DNA from: Nakamurella flava
GTDB lineage: Bacteria > Actinomycetota > Actinomycetes > Mycobacteriales > Nakamurellaceae
Direction of reading: 5' to 3'
Assembly (NCBI RefSeq): GCF_005298075.1
Contig: NZ_SZZH01000003.1
Coordinates: 310,001-374,000, forward strand
Length of the DNA stretch: 64,000 bases
Numbering within the stretch: position 1 is the first letter of the stretch; every line of letters starts with the position of its first letter. Under the pieces are notes generated by a model. It saw only the letters and a list, made by a program, of their open reading frames with translations. It was not told the origin of the DNA and did not search any database. The position numbers and the translations under genes are program-made. This document shows, one piece after another, positions 8,810-22,867 of the stretch.

Positions 8810-9754
8810 ATGGGACTGGACAATCTGCTCGACCGGGCCAAGGACATGCTGGGGGACGCCAAGGACCGCGTCGTCGACGTGTTCGACGGCAAGGACGACG
8901 CCTTCGACGAGGCCCGGGACGCCGCGAAGGCCAAGTACAAGCGGGCCACCGGCCAGGCGCGGGAAGCGTTCGACAAGGTCGAGAACCAGGCGGAGGCCAC
9001 CTACCGCGCGACCACCGGTGACGCGGAGAAGACCTACGACGGGGTCGTGGCGCAGGCCAAGGCCGCCTACGACAAGGCCGTCGGCGACGCCCGCAGCTCC
9101 TACCGCCAGGTCGTCGACCAGGCCAAGGAGACCTATGAAGGCGTCGTCGCCCCCGCCAGAACCACCCTGGACGACAGCACCGCGGCCGCCGAGGCGACCT
9201 ATCAGGCGGAGGTCGAGGCGGCGGACCAGGCCGAGGCCGCCGAGCACGCGATGAAGGCCGCCGGGACCGCCGGCGGTGCGATGGCCGCCGCCGGGAACGG
9301 TGTCGCCGACCTGGCCGACGGGGCGCGGGACGCGGCGAATTCGGTCGGTGATGTCGCGGGGGATGCCCTGGCGGCGGCAAAGAACGGCGCGGCGGATCTT
9401 GCCGGTGGGGCGCGGGACGCGGCGGAGTCAGCGCAGGCGGCGGCCGGTGATGCCTGGGCTGCGGTACAGGACGGCGCGGCGGATCTTGCCGGTGGGGCGC
9501 ACGCGTCGGCGTCGACGTCCACCGACGGGGTCGGCGCCGCCGGGGGAGCGGCGCGGGAGTCCTTCAAGTCCGCCGTCGAAGGCGCGGCGGCCGGCGCCGC
9601 GGGCGTGGGCGCCGCGGTGGGCGAGGCGACGGACGCGGGAGTGGCCGGCGTCCGCGCCGGGGTCGGATCCGCCCAGCCGGCGACGGCGTCCCCCTCGGCC
9701 GCGGACGGGCACAGCTGCCCCAGCTGCGGCTCGGATCAGGCACCGGTGCAGTAG
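8810..9754 (+). CDS. Alanine-rich protein with tandem 11-residue repeats and C-terminal CxxC
   Basis: I do not recognise a named family for this 314-residue protein. From residue 32 to 131 an aromatic (or Leu at 120) occurs at exactly every eleventh position: F32, Y43, F54, Y65, Y76, Y87, Y98, Y109, L120, Y131, usually with Ala seven residues later. This hendecad pattern makes a long amphipathic helix, as in group 3 LEA proteins and apolipoproteins. A second region (about 165-240) repeats GAADLAGGA-type units, and the tail ends with CPSCG, half of a zinc ribbon. There is no signal peptide or membrane segment. The ATG at 8810 follows AAGGGGG. A stress-protective or membrane-surface role is inference. 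Confidence 0.8.
   Translation: MGLDNLLDRAKDMLGDAKDRVVDVFDGKDDAFDEARDAAKAKYKRATGQAREAFDKVENQAEATYRATTGDAEKTYDGVVAQAKAAYDKAVGDARSSYRQVVDQAKETYEGVVAPARTTLDDSTAAAEATYQAEVEAADQAEAAEHAMKAAGTAGGAMAAAGNGVADLADGARDAANSVGDVAGDALAAAKNGAADLAGGARDAAESAQAAAGDAWAAVQDGAADLAGGAHASASTSTDGVGAAGGAARESFKSAVEGAAAGAAGVGAAVGEATDAGVAGVRAGVGSAQPATASPSAADGHSCPSCGSDQAPVQ
9384..9413 (+). repeat. 30-bp direct repeat, copy 1
   Basis: A 30-base segment here recurs identically at 9471-9500, 87 bases (29 codons) downstream in the same frame, inside the hendecad-repeat gene. It encodes NGAADLAGGA-like residues and suggests recent internal duplication. Confidence 0.85.
9471..9500 (+). repeat. 30-bp direct repeat, copy 2
   Basis: This is the second identical copy of the repeat at 9384-9413. 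In-frame spacing of 29 codons means unit gain or loss by recombination would keep the reading frame. Confidence 0.85.
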
Positions 9755-9773
9755 CCGGGCGGCCGACCAGGTG

Positions 9774-9805
9774 ACGGCCGGCGACCCGTACAGGGCGCCG
9801 GCCGT
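9774..9805. terminator. Bidirectional terminator between convergent genes
   Basis: ACGGCCGGCG (9774-9783) and CGCCGGCCGT (9796-9805) form a perfect 10-bp stem with a 12-base loop. It lies between the stop of the plus-strand repeat protein and that of the minus-strand decarboxylase, so it can serve both. Confidence 0.65.
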
Positions 9806-9817
9806 TGTCGCTGCGGT

Positions 9818-11527
9818 CTACTTCTTCCCCAGGGACCGGGCCAGGGTGTCCAGCAGCGGCGGCACGTCCAGGGCCGGGACGACGGCTTGCACGATGGTCG
9901 GACGGTCGGCCTGCTGCGCCTGCTGGAGGGCGGTCCGCAGCTCGCCGACCGTGGTGACCCGGGTGGCGGTGGCCGGGGCGCCGAAGAACGCGGGGGCGCA
10001 GGTCCAGTCCCAGGCGGCGATGTCGTTGTAGGGCTGTTCCGGCCCGTGGATGGCCCGTTCCACGGTGTAGCCGTCGTTGTCGACGACGACGATGACCGCG
10101 CGGGGGCAGTGCCGGAGGACGGTCCCGATCTCGGTGGCCGTCATCTGGGCGGCGCCGTCGCCGACGAGCAGCACCCCGCGGCGGTCCGGTTCGGCGATGC
10201 CGACCCCGAGCAGGCCGGGCAGCGTGTAGCCGATGGAGGCCCACAAGGGCTGGCCGATGAACGTCACGCCGGTCGGCAGCCGGTGCAGGCCCATGCCGTA
10301 GAACGACGTGCCCTGGTCGGCCAGCACGATGTCGCCGGGCCGCAGGAACGCGGTGACCGTGTCCCACAGGGCGACCTGGCTCAGTGCGGTGTGGTCGGTG
10401 TGGTCGGCGGGGGTCACCGGCGGGTCCGCCGGTGCCGGGGGCGCGGGCTTCCGGTCGCGGCGGGACCGCGGGTCGCGGGGTCGGTCGTCCAGTTCGGCGA
10501 CCACCGGCCCCAGGGCGGCGAGCGCGTCCGGGAGTTCGATGGGCCCGAAGCGGGCCTCGCCGACACTCGCCTCCCGGGCGCCGATCTCGATGGTGCGGGA
10601 CCGGGTGATGTGCTGCGTGAAGAGCCCGCTGGTGAGGTCGGTGAACTGCACCCCGGCCAGGATGACGGTGCCGGCGTCCTCGACGACCGCGCGGGTGGCC
10701 GGGTCGCTCGCCGCACCCGAATAGGTCCCGACGAACAGCGGGTCGGACTCGTCGACCAGGCTCTTGGCCCACAGGGTCGTGGCGTGTGGCAGGGGCGCGG
10801 CGGCGAGCAGGTCGGTGAGCCGCCCGGCGGCGCCGAGACGGTGGCAGAGCAGGCCCACCAGCACGCTGGCGTCCGGTCCCCGCCCGGTGGCGGCCCCCCG
10901 CTGGATCAGTCGGGCCGCCGCGGACGCGAACGCGGCCAGCGCCTCGGGGTCGGTGACCGACGATCGGGGCGGCAGGGCCGTGGCCGGCCGGGGGACGGGC
11001 GCCTCGGCCACGTCGGCCGGCAGCAGCAGGTACCCGGGCAGCCGGTGGTCGCGGACCGCGGTCAGCACCCGGTCGATCTCGCCGGCCGCGTTGTCGGCCG
11101 TGAGAGCTGCTCGCGCGCAGGTGATGTCGGCGTGCATTCCCAGGAAGTGGTCGAACTGCCCGTCGCCCAGGGTGTGGTGCACGATCCGGTGGGCCGCCTG
11201 CACGGTCGACCGGGGGGCGCCCACGATGTGCACCACGGGGACGAACTCGGCGTAGCTGCCGGTGATCGCGTTGACGGCGGACAGCTCGCCGACGCCGAAG
11301 GTGGTGCAGAGCGCGCCGATGCCCCGAAGCCGGGCGTAGGCGTCGGCCGCGTAGCCGGCGTTGAGTTCGTTCGTGGTGCCGACCCAGTCGACGCTCGGGT
11401 GGGCGACGATGTGGTCGAGCAGGCCCAGGCTGTAGTCGCCGGGGACACCGAAGACGGTGTCGGCCCCCAGCTCGGCGAGGCGCTGCAGCAGGTGGTCGGC
11501 CACGGTGAACGGGGCGGGTGCGATCAC
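9818..11527 (-). CDS. Thiamine diphosphate-dependent 2-oxoacid decarboxylase (pyruvate/indolepyruvate decarboxylase type)
   Basis: The 569-residue protein has the three-domain TPP enzyme layout. The N-terminal PYR domain carries the cofactor-activating glutamate position (GADTVFGVPGDYSL) and the twin-histidine motif HRIVHHT typical of pyruvate, indolepyruvate and branched-chain 2-oxoacid decarboxylases. The C-terminal domain has GDGAAQMTATEIG followed about 25 residues later by NDGYTVE, the Mg-TPP motif. It would make an aldehyde and CO2 from a 2-oxoacid. I chose the GTG at 11527; an ATG at 11566 is possible. A MarR gene lies 52 bases upstream on the same strand and may be co-transcribed. Confidence 0.9.
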   Translation of the reverse strand: MIAPAPFTVADHLLQRLAELGADTVFGVPGDYSLGLLDHIVAHPSVDWVGTTNELNAGYAADAYARLRGIGALCTTFGVGELSAVNAITGSYAEFVPVVHIVGAPRSTVQAAHRIVHHTLGDGQFDHFLGMHADITCARAALTADNAAGEIDRVLTAVRDHRLPGYLLLPADVAEAPVPRPATALPPRSSVTDPEALAAFASAAARLIQRGAATGRGPDASVLVGLLCHRLGAAGRLTDLLAAAPLPHATTLWAKSLVDESDPLFVGTYSGAASDPATRAVVEDAGTVILAGVQFTDLTSGLFTQHITRSRTIEIGAREASVGEARFGPIELPDALAALGPVVAELDDRPRDPRSRRDRKPAPPAPADPPVTPADHTDHTALSQVALWDTVTAFLRPGDIVLADQGTSFYGMGLHRLPTGVTFIGQPLWASIGYTLPGLLGVGIAEPDRRGVLLVGDGAAQMTATEIGTVLRHCPRAVIVVVDNDGYTVERAIHGPEQPYNDIAAWDWTCAPAFFGAPATATRVTTVGELRTALQQAQQADRPTIVQAVVPALDVPPLLDTLARSLGKK

Positions 11528-11579
11528 CGGCCGAAGGTAACCGCCGGGCCGTCCGCTGCGGCCCATCTTTCCCGGGACG

Positions 11580-12044
11580 TCACCCTTCCTCGCTCGCCGT
11601 CCACGCACGGTCGGCGGCCGCGGCGAAGGCGGCCATGGCTCGCGCCACCCCGGCGCGCTCCTCGTCCGGGATCAGCGCGACCACGGTGCGCAGGTCCCGT
11701 CGTCGCCGCTCGGTGACCGTGTCGACGGTCCGGCGGCCCTCGTCGGTGAGGCTGAGGCGGGTCTCCCGCCGGTTCTCCGGTCGCACGGTCCGGTCGACCA
11801 GGCCGGCCGACTCGAGGCGGTCGACCATCCGCAGCGCGGTGGACGGGGCGACGTCGAGCTGGGCGGCCAGCTCGGTGAGGGTGCGAGGACGGTCGGCCAG
11901 GACGACGAGCAGCCGGTACTGGGGGAGGGTGACGCCGGTGGTGTCGGCGATCGATCGGGCCGACACGGCCACCAGGGCCCGGGAACTGGCCAGCACGGCG
12001 TCGACGACAGGGTCCAGCGGATCGGGCCGGGCGGGGGGAGGCAT
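11580..12044 (-). CDS. MarR-family transcriptional regulator
   Basis: The 154-residue protein has the MarR winged-helix pattern: a dimerisation helix, then LPQYRLLVVLADR, the recognition region LAAQLDVAPSTALRMVDRLE and the wing with VRPENRRETRLSLTDEG. The ATG at 12044 starts the family-like N-terminus; the frame extends to 12113, but that would cover the operators. Two inverted repeats lie just upstream, between it and the divergent ClC gene, and are probably its binding sites. It may control itself, the decarboxylase behind it and the chloride channel opposite. Confidence 0.93.
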   Translation of the reverse strand: MPPPARPDPLDPVVDAVLASSRALVAVSARSIADTTGVTLPQYRLLVVLADRPRTLTELAAQLDVAPSTALRMVDRLESAGLVDRTVRPENRRETRLSLTDEGRRTVDTVTERRRRDLRTVVALIPDEERAGVARAMAAFAAAADRAWTASEEG

Positions 12045-12061
12045 GGGGTCATCGGACCATC

Positions 12062-12091
12062 TTGATTGCACTGATGCAACGATTGCATAAT
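12062..12091 (+). promoter_or_regulatory. Promoter of the ClC gene, apparently leaderless
   Basis: TTGATT (12062-12067) and CATAAT (12086-12091) are separated by 18 bases. Transcription would begin about seven bases later, at the GTG of 12098, so the message would start at or next to its initiation codon. Both MarR-type palindromes overlap this promoter. Confidence 0.45.
12066..12079. promoter_or_regulatory. MarR-type operator, site 1
   Basis: TTGCA-CTGA-TGCAA is a perfect 5-bp inverted repeat with a 4-base centre. It is about 16.5 bases centre-to-centre from site 2 and shares its TTGCA/TGCAA half-sites. Confidence 0.6.
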
Positions 12092-12095
12092 GCAA
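12083..12095. promoter_or_regulatory. MarR-type operator, site 2
   Basis: TTGCAT-A-ATGCAA is a perfect 6-bp inverted repeat covering the candidate -10 box of the ClC gene. The matching half-sites in site 1 and the adjacent MarR gene support a shared regulator. Confidence 0.65.
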
Positions 12096-12097
12096 AC

Positions 12098-13726
12098 GTG
12101 TTGATCCCATCATCGATGACGGCCGTCACCCGCCATCCGTTCTTCCGCTCCCCCCGGTCGATGCTGGTCGCGCTGTCGCTGGTGATCGGGGCCGGCGCGG
12201 GCCTCGGCGCCGTCGTGTTCCGCTGGATGATCGAGGGCCTGACCCACCTGTTCACCGGGTTCGCCGACTACGCCGGGCAGGGCTCCGTCCCGAACCCCGA
12301 GGTGCCGTGGCTGGGGCGGTGGTTCGTCGTCCTGACCCCGGTGGTCGCCGGGTTGCTCTACGGACCTCTGGTCCACCGGTTCGCCCGCGAGGCCCGCGGC
12401 CACGGCGTCCCCGAGGTGATGCTCGCCGTCGCTCGCAACGGTGGACGGATCCGGCCGCAGGTGGCCGTGGTCAAGGCGCTCGCGTCCGCCCTGTGCATCG
12501 GCGGCGGCGGCTCCGTCGGCCGGGAAGGGCCGATCGTGCAGATCGGCTCGGCGCTCGGATCCTCGCTGGCCCAGCTGTGCCGGCTCGACGAACGGCGTAT
12601 CAAGCTGCTCGTGGCCTGCGGCGCCGCCGGGGGCATTGCGGCCACCTTCAACGCCCCGCTGGCCGGGGTCTTCTTCGCGATGGAGATCATCCTGCGGGGT
12701 TGGGAGGCCGAGTCTTTCGGGATGGTCGTGCTGTCGTCGGTCACCGCCAGCGTGATCGGCCGGGGCATCCTGGGTGACAACCCCTTCCTGACGCTGCCCG
12801 CCTTCCACGTCGACCACCTGGTGCAGTACCCGCTGTTCGCGCTGCTCGGCGTCGTCGCCGGGCTGGTGGGGGTCGCCTTCTCCCGCATCCTGTACGCCGT
12901 CGAGGACGCGTGCGACTGGGCCTGGCGGGGACCGGAGTGGCTGCGCCCGGCGGTCGGCGGTGTCCTGCTCGGCCTGGTCCTGCTGGTGATGCCGCAGATG
13001 TACGGGGTCGGCTACCCGGTCCTGGGGCATGCGGTGGCCGGCGGCTACGCGATCGCGTTCCTTCTCGCCCTGCTGGTCGGCAAGATCGTCGCCTGCAGTC
13101 TGACGATCGGGATCGGCGGTTCGGGCGGGGTGTTCGCGCCCAGTCTCTTCTGCGGAGCCATGCTGGGTGCCGCGTTCGGCGAGATCGTGCAGACGGTCGC
13201 GCCGTCGGCCGGCGGCTCGGTCGGCGCCTACGCCCTCATCGGGATGGGGGCGGTGTTCGCCGGGGCCGCCCGGGCGCCGATCACCGCGGTGGTCATCCTG
13301 TTCGAGCTGACCGGTGAGTACTCGATCATCCTGCCGCTGATGCTCGGCGTCGTGTTGGCCACCGGGGTCAGCCACCTGGTCTCGCGGGACACCGTCTACA
13401 CCCGCAAGCTGCTGCGGCGCGGGATCGACATCGACGCCGAGGCCGACGGCCGCGCCGGGCCCGACCGCCCGGGCCGGCTCGCCGCGACCATCGCCCCGCT
13501 CCCGGGGTCGGTGCCCGATCGCCGCGACCTCCGGTCGGTCGCCGACCGTTTCGCCGGCGTGGACGGCGCGCACCTGCTCGTCGTCGACGCCGAGGGGCGG
13601 GCCGTGGGGTGGGTCCGCGAGCACGAGGTGGAGGCGGCGCTGCGTCGGGAGGACGCCGTGTCGACGACGGCATCGCGGGCGGGCGCGGAGCGGGCGGTCC
13701 CGCCCGCCTGTGCGGCGAATGGCTGA
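12098..13726 (+). CDS. ClC-family chloride channel/antiporter with C-terminal CBS-like segment
   Basis: The 542-residue membrane protein has the ClC selectivity motifs: GSVGREGP near residue 140, with the gating glutamate, and GSGGVFAPS near residue 345. More than ten hydrophobic helices follow the ClC topology, and about 110 C-terminal residues resemble part of a CBS regulatory region. Such proteins exchange chloride for protons or conduct chloride. GTG 12098 is chosen because the promoter predicts a leaderless transcript starting there; ATG 12116 is the alternative. It is divergent from a MarR gene whose likely operators overlap its promoter. Confidence 0.92.
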   Translation: MLIPSSMTAVTRHPFFRSPRSMLVALSLVIGAGAGLGAVVFRWMIEGLTHLFTGFADYAGQGSVPNPEVPWLGRWFVVLTPVVAGLLYGPLVHRFAREARGHGVPEVMLAVARNGGRIRPQVAVVKALASALCIGGGGSVGREGPIVQIGSALGSSLAQLCRLDERRIKLLVACGAAGGIAATFNAPLAGVFFAMEIILRGWEAESFGMVVLSSVTASVIGRGILGDNPFLTLPAFHVDHLVQYPLFALLGVVAGLVGVAFSRILYAVEDACDWAWRGPEWLRPAVGGVLLGLVLLVMPQMYGVGYPVLGHAVAGGYAIAFLLALLVGKIVACSLTIGIGGSGGVFAPSLFCGAMLGAAFGEIVQTVAPSAGGSVGAYALIGMGAVFAGAARAPITAVVILFELTGEYSIILPLMLGVVLATGVSHLVSRDTVYTRKLLRRGIDIDAEADGRAGPDRPGRLAATIAPLPGSVPDRRDLRSVADRFAGVDGAHLLVVDAEGRAVGWVREHEVEAALRREDAVSTTASRAGAERAVPPACAANG

Positions 13727-13813
13727 TCGGTGGACCCCGTTCGGAGCCTTGCCCGGGAGGAGAGGAGCTGGGAGAAACAGACAAATCGCCTGTGAGTGAG
13801 GAAAGGAACCGCT

Positions 13814-14944
13814 ATGAGGCAACGGCGCCGCGCAGGTTCTCGTCCGATCGTCCTGGTCTCGGCCGCCGCACTCGGGCTGACGCTGATCGGCACTCTCCCC
13901 GCCGCGGCCGACGGCGGTCGCACCCCCGACCGTGAGGTGATCGCCACGGGCCTGGACAACCCCCGCCAATTGTCCTTCGGCCCGTCCGGCGACCTGCTGA
14001 TCGCCGAGGCGGGCACCGGCGGCGACGGGCCCTGCGTGGCCGGTCCGGAGGGCCCGGACGACCAGGTCTGCTTCGGGACGACCGGGGCCATCACCCAGGT
14101 CGACCGGAAGGGCAAGCAGTCGCGCATCATCACGGGGCTGCCCTCGCTCGCCGGCGCGGGAGGCGGGAGTGCCTCCGGGCCCAGCGATGTCGCCGCGGTC
14201 GGCCGACGGCTGGCCATCCTCATCGGGCTGGGCGCGGACCCGGCGCGGCGGGCCGAACTGGGCGACGCCGGCCGGCAGCTCGGCACGCTCGTCCAGACCA
14301 CGCGGCAGGACGGGCGGTACCGGACCATCGCCGATCTGGCCGCCTGGGAGGGCGAGAACAACCCGGTGGACGACCCGGACAGCAACCCGGTGGGCCTGGC
14401 GGTCGACTGCGGCGACTTCCTGGTCGCCGACGCCGGTGGCAACACCGTGCTGCGGGTCTCCGGCGACGACATCGCACTCCAGGCGTCGTTCCCGGACCGG
14501 CCGGTCGACGCCCCGGCCGATCTCGGCCTGCCCCCGGGCACGCAGATCCCGATGCAGGCGGTGCCGACCTCCGTCGCGGTCCGTGGGTACGACGGGGCCG
14601 TCTACGTCAGCCAGCTCACCGGCTTCCCGTTCCCGAAGGGGGCGGCGAACATCTACCGCATCGGCCGGGACGGAACGCCGACGGTGTGGGCGTCGGGTCT
14701 GACCAACGTCACCGACCTGGCCTTCGACGGCCGCACGCTCTACGCGGTGCAGCTGACGAACGACGGCCTGCTCACCCAATCGGCCGGGTCGGTCGTCCGG
14801 GTGGACCGGGGCAGCACGTCGCCGACCGTCGTGGCCGGCGATCTCTTCGCCCCGTACGGCATCGCCATCCGCAAGGGCAGCGCGTACGTCACCACCGGTG
14901 CGCTGCTGGCCGGCGGCGGTGAGGTCCTCCGCATCCGGCTCTAG
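13814..14944 (+). CDS. Exported ScyD/ScyE family-like beta-propeller protein
   Basis: The 376-residue protein starts with Arg-rich residues and a hydrophobic signal peptide ending near PAAADG (about residue 34). The mature part has repeated beta-strand units such as NPRQLSFGPSGDLLIAEAG and TNVTDLAFDGRTLYAVQ, as in the six-bladed propellers annotated ScyD/ScyE in actinobacteria. No catalytic residues are obvious. The ATG follows GAGGAAAGGA. The cyanobacterial name refers to scytonemin genes, but in this setting the function is unknown. Confidence 0.85.
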   Translation: MRQRRRAGSRPIVLVSAAALGLTLIGTLPAAADGGRTPDREVIATGLDNPRQLSFGPSGDLLIAEAGTGGDGPCVAGPEGPDDQVCFGTTGAITQVDRKGKQSRIITGLPSLAGAGGGSASGPSDVAAVGRRLAILIGLGADPARRAELGDAGRQLGTLVQTTRQDGRYRTIADLAAWEGENNPVDDPDSNPVGLAVDCGDFLVADAGGNTVLRVSGDDIALQASFPDRPVDAPADLGLPPGTQIPMQAVPTSVAVRGYDGAVYVSQLTGFPFPKGAANIYRIGRDGTPTVWASGLTNVTDLAFDGRTLYAVQLTNDGLLTQSAGSVVRVDRGSTSPTVVAGDLFAPYGIAIRKGSAYVTTGALLAGGGEVLRIRL

Positions 14945-15020
14945 TCCACGACCGGGTCGGATGGACAACTGACTGTCGGTGCTCCGACGCACAATGGCCG
15001 CCACGGGGTACAGGTGCCCC

Positions 15021-20390
<5,370 letters not shown>

Positions 20391-20480
20391 AGTGCCCGAA
20401 CCCGGCCGGCCGGGACCCGGAGTCGTTGCCCTGGTGGATGTCTCGCCCCATTCTGGTGCGGACCAGGGGAGGGCGTCACC

Positions 20481-21434
20481 GTGCCCGAGGGTGACACCGT
20501 CCTGCGCACCGCGCGTCGGCTCGACGCGGCCCTGTCCGGCCGACCACTGCTGCGTTCCGAGCTGCGCTGGGGCGAGCTGGGCGACGCCGATCTCGCCGGA
20601 CGCACCGTCCTGCAGACCGTCTCGTACGGCAAGCAACTGCTCACCCGGCTGGCCGCCGCCGACGATCGCCTCCGCGGTGGCCGGCCCGGCGGTCCACGGC
20701 GTCCGCAGGCCCCGCCGGAGCCGCTGACCCTGCGTTCCCATCTGCGGATGGAGGGCCGCTGGGCGGTGCACGCCACCGGCGCCCGGCCCTGGCCGTCCGC
20801 CCGCCAGGCCGCCGTCCGTGCCGTCCTGGAAGGCAGCGAATGGACGGCCGTCGGCACCTGGCTCGGACTGCTCGACCTCATCCCCACCGACCAGGAACCC
20901 GCGCTGGTCGGCCACCTCGGACCGGACATCCTTGCCCCCGACTTCCCGCAGACCGGCCGGGCCGAAGCCATCGCCCGGCTCGGTACACGCCCGGAACGGG
21001 AGATCGGGGCGGCGCTCCTCGACCAGACCACCGTCGCCGGTATCGGCACCATGTACATGGCCGAAGCCCTGTTCGCACGGGGGATCTCACCGTGGACGCC
21101 GGTCGCCGAGGTCGACCTCGGCGCCGTCCTGGACACCGCCCGACGCCAGCTGCACAACGGTGCCACCCAGGCCGTCCCCACCACCACCGGCAACAACCGC
21201 CGCGGCATGACGACCTACGCCCACGCCCGCTCCGGCAACCCCTGTCTGCGCTGCGGCGGCACCATCCGCGTCGCCCAGATCGGTGTCCCGCCCCGCCAGC
21301 GTCCGGCCTTCTACTGCCCGCACTGCCAACCCGGCCCCACCCCCACCGACGACGGTCGACCGCAGAGCCCCCTCGGCTCGAACCCGGCCACTCCCTACTT
21401 CCGCCGCCCCGCCGGCTACCGCCGCGACCGCTGA
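20481..21434 (+). CDS. nei2: Endonuclease VIII-like DNA glycosylase (Fpg/Nei family)
   Basis: The 317-residue protein has, after Met removal, the catalytic Pro-Glu (PEGDT) of the Fpg/Nei family, a central DNA-binding H2TH region (GAALLDQTTVAGIGTMYMAEALF) and a C-terminal zinc finger with two Cys pairs (CLRC...CPHC). It removes oxidised pyrimidines and nicks the abasic site. The GTG start is fixed by the need for the N-terminal proline. Adjacency to lhr matches the mycobacterial lhr-nei2 pair. The last 40 residues after the zinc finger are disordered and Pro/Arg-rich. Confidence 0.93.
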   Translation: MPEGDTVLRTARRLDAALSGRPLLRSELRWGELGDADLAGRTVLQTVSYGKQLLTRLAAADDRLRGGRPGGPRRPQAPPEPLTLRSHLRMEGRWAVHATGARPWPSARQAAVRAVLEGSEWTAVGTWLGLLDLIPTDQEPALVGHLGPDILAPDFPQTGRAEAIARLGTRPEREIGAALLDQTTVAGIGTMYMAEALFARGISPWTPVAEVDLGAVLDTARRQLHNGATQAVPTTTGNNRRGMTTYAHARSGNPCLRCGGTIRVAQIGVPPRQRPAFYCPHCQPGPTPTDDGRPQSPLGSNPATPYFRRPAGYRRDR

Positions 21435-21552
21435 TCGGAACTGCCTGGGCCGCGACGGGCGTCCGACGCCCCAGGTTGAGTCCGTGTCGGACTTGTCACC
21501 GGAGCAGCTGTCCGGATTGCGGCCTTCCCCGAACGGGTGGAACGGTTGAGTC

Positions 21553-22743
21553 ATGCGCCCGAGCCGAGACAGCCGACCCGAGCACGACCAGCACGCCCCT
21601 GCACGGGGTGGTTCCCGTCGGGCCCGGTGGATCGTCGGCGCGGCCGCCGGACTGCTCGCGCTGGCCGGATGCTCCGGCGGCGGCGGCAGCACCGCGTCGT
21701 CCTCGTCGTCCTCGGCCGCCCCCACGTCGACCAGCCTGGCGCCGCCGGCCACCATCGCCGGATCGGTGATCAGCACCGCCGGTTCCAGCAACGAGATGTC
21801 GGTCGCCGTCCCCGATCCCGTGGCCGCCGAGTGGACGGGTCTGGGCGCCGACACCGGCGTCGAATGGGTCGCCGTCGCCGGCGACGGCACCACCAGCACC
21901 ACGCCGCTCGCCTTCGGCGGCGACACCGGCCAGGTCACCGCACTCACCGAGCAGATCAACGCCGACCAGTCCACCGCCCCCGGGGGACGGCAGGCCCTGG
22001 CGGGTCTGGACGCCATCGCCTCACCGGCGGGCAGCCCGGTCTGGGTGTTCTCGTCGCTGCTGGACACCGCGGGCCCGATGGACATGACGCAGCTCGCGTT
22101 CGACCAGTCCCCGCCCGACGTCGTCGCCGCCGTCACCGCCGCCGGCAAACTGCCCGACTTGACCGGCCGCACCGTCACCTACGTCGTCACCCCGGTCGCC
22201 GGGGAGCAGCAGAAGCTGTCCGATCTGCAGGTCGGCTACCAGCGGGCCATCTGGGAGGACGTCGCCCGGGCCGCCGGCGCCGCCGATGTCGTCTTCTTCG
22301 ACGGCGCCGGGACCACCCCCGGCACCGGCACCGTCCCGGCCGTCCCCGTCCCCGACCCGAACGCGGCCATCAACGCCGAGGGCAGCGGACCGACCCGCAC
22401 CTGCACCCTCCCGGCGCCGGCGCTGTTCCTACCGAACACCCCGCAGCTCATCGACCGGTCGGCGACCGCCGCCGCGCTGTCGGAGTGCATCGGCAGCCTG
22501 GAGAGCGCCACCCAGATCGCCATCGTCGGCCACACCGCGGCGACCGACGGCGGTGACGAACAGGCCGCCGTCGACCTCTCGACCCAGCGGGCCACCGAGG
22601 TCGCCGCCATCCTGCGCGAACAGGGCGTCCCGGCCGAGAACATCACGTCCGTCACCGGTGTCGGCAGCTCGCAGCCGATCGTGCAGCCCGCCTCCGACCC
22701 CGGCAACCGCGCCGTCGTCGTCACGTTCACGACCACCGGCTGA
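21553..22743 (+). CDS. OmpA-domain lipoprotein
   Basis: The 396-residue protein has an Arg-rich N-terminus, a hydrophobic segment and lipobox LAGC near residue 38, then a Gly/Ser/Thr linker. The C-terminal ~100 residues form an OmpA-like peptidoglycan-binding domain (IAIVGHTAATDG, then LSTQRATEVAAILREQGV and NRAVVVTF). The middle region has no clear family. It is probably anchored in the membrane and holds the cell wall, like other actinobacterial OmpA-family lipoproteins. A long inverted repeat begins 22 bases after its stop. Confidence 0.88.
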   Translation: MRPSRDSRPEHDQHAPARGGSRRARWIVGAAAGLLALAGCSGGGGSTASSSSSSAAPTSTSLAPPATIAGSVISTAGSSNEMSVAVPDPVAAEWTGLGADTGVEWVAVAGDGTTSTTPLAFGGDTGQVTALTEQINADQSTAPGGRQALAGLDAIASPAGSPVWVFSSLLDTAGPMDMTQLAFDQSPPDVVAAVTAAGKLPDLTGRTVTYVVTPVAGEQQKLSDLQVGYQRAIWEDVARAAGAADVVFFDGAGTTPGTGTVPAVPVPDPNAAINAEGSGPTRTCTLPAPALFLPNTPQLIDRSATAAALSECIGSLESATQIAIVGHTAATDGGDEQAAVDLSTQRATEVAAILREQGVPAENITSVTGVGSSQPIVQPASDPGNRAVVVTFTTTG

Positions 22744-22764
22744 CCCCGCACCCGCCCGCCCGAC

Positions 22765-22817
22765 GGTCGGCGAAGAACGCCGCAATCCGGCAAGGATGGC
22801 GGCATTCTTTACCGACC
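22765..22817. repeat. Dispersed hairpin family, copy 1
   Basis: Arms at 22765-22788 and 22794-22817 (24 bases, 20 matching) flank a 5-base loop. The arm consensus across the three copies is about GGTCGGTnAAGGCTGCCGCC. It lies just after the OmpA-domain gene and could also end its transcript. Confidence 0.75.
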
Positions 22818-22867
22818 CGGGGCCGGGGCCGGGGCTCGACCGGGCGGGGCCCGGGCGACGTGGCAGG

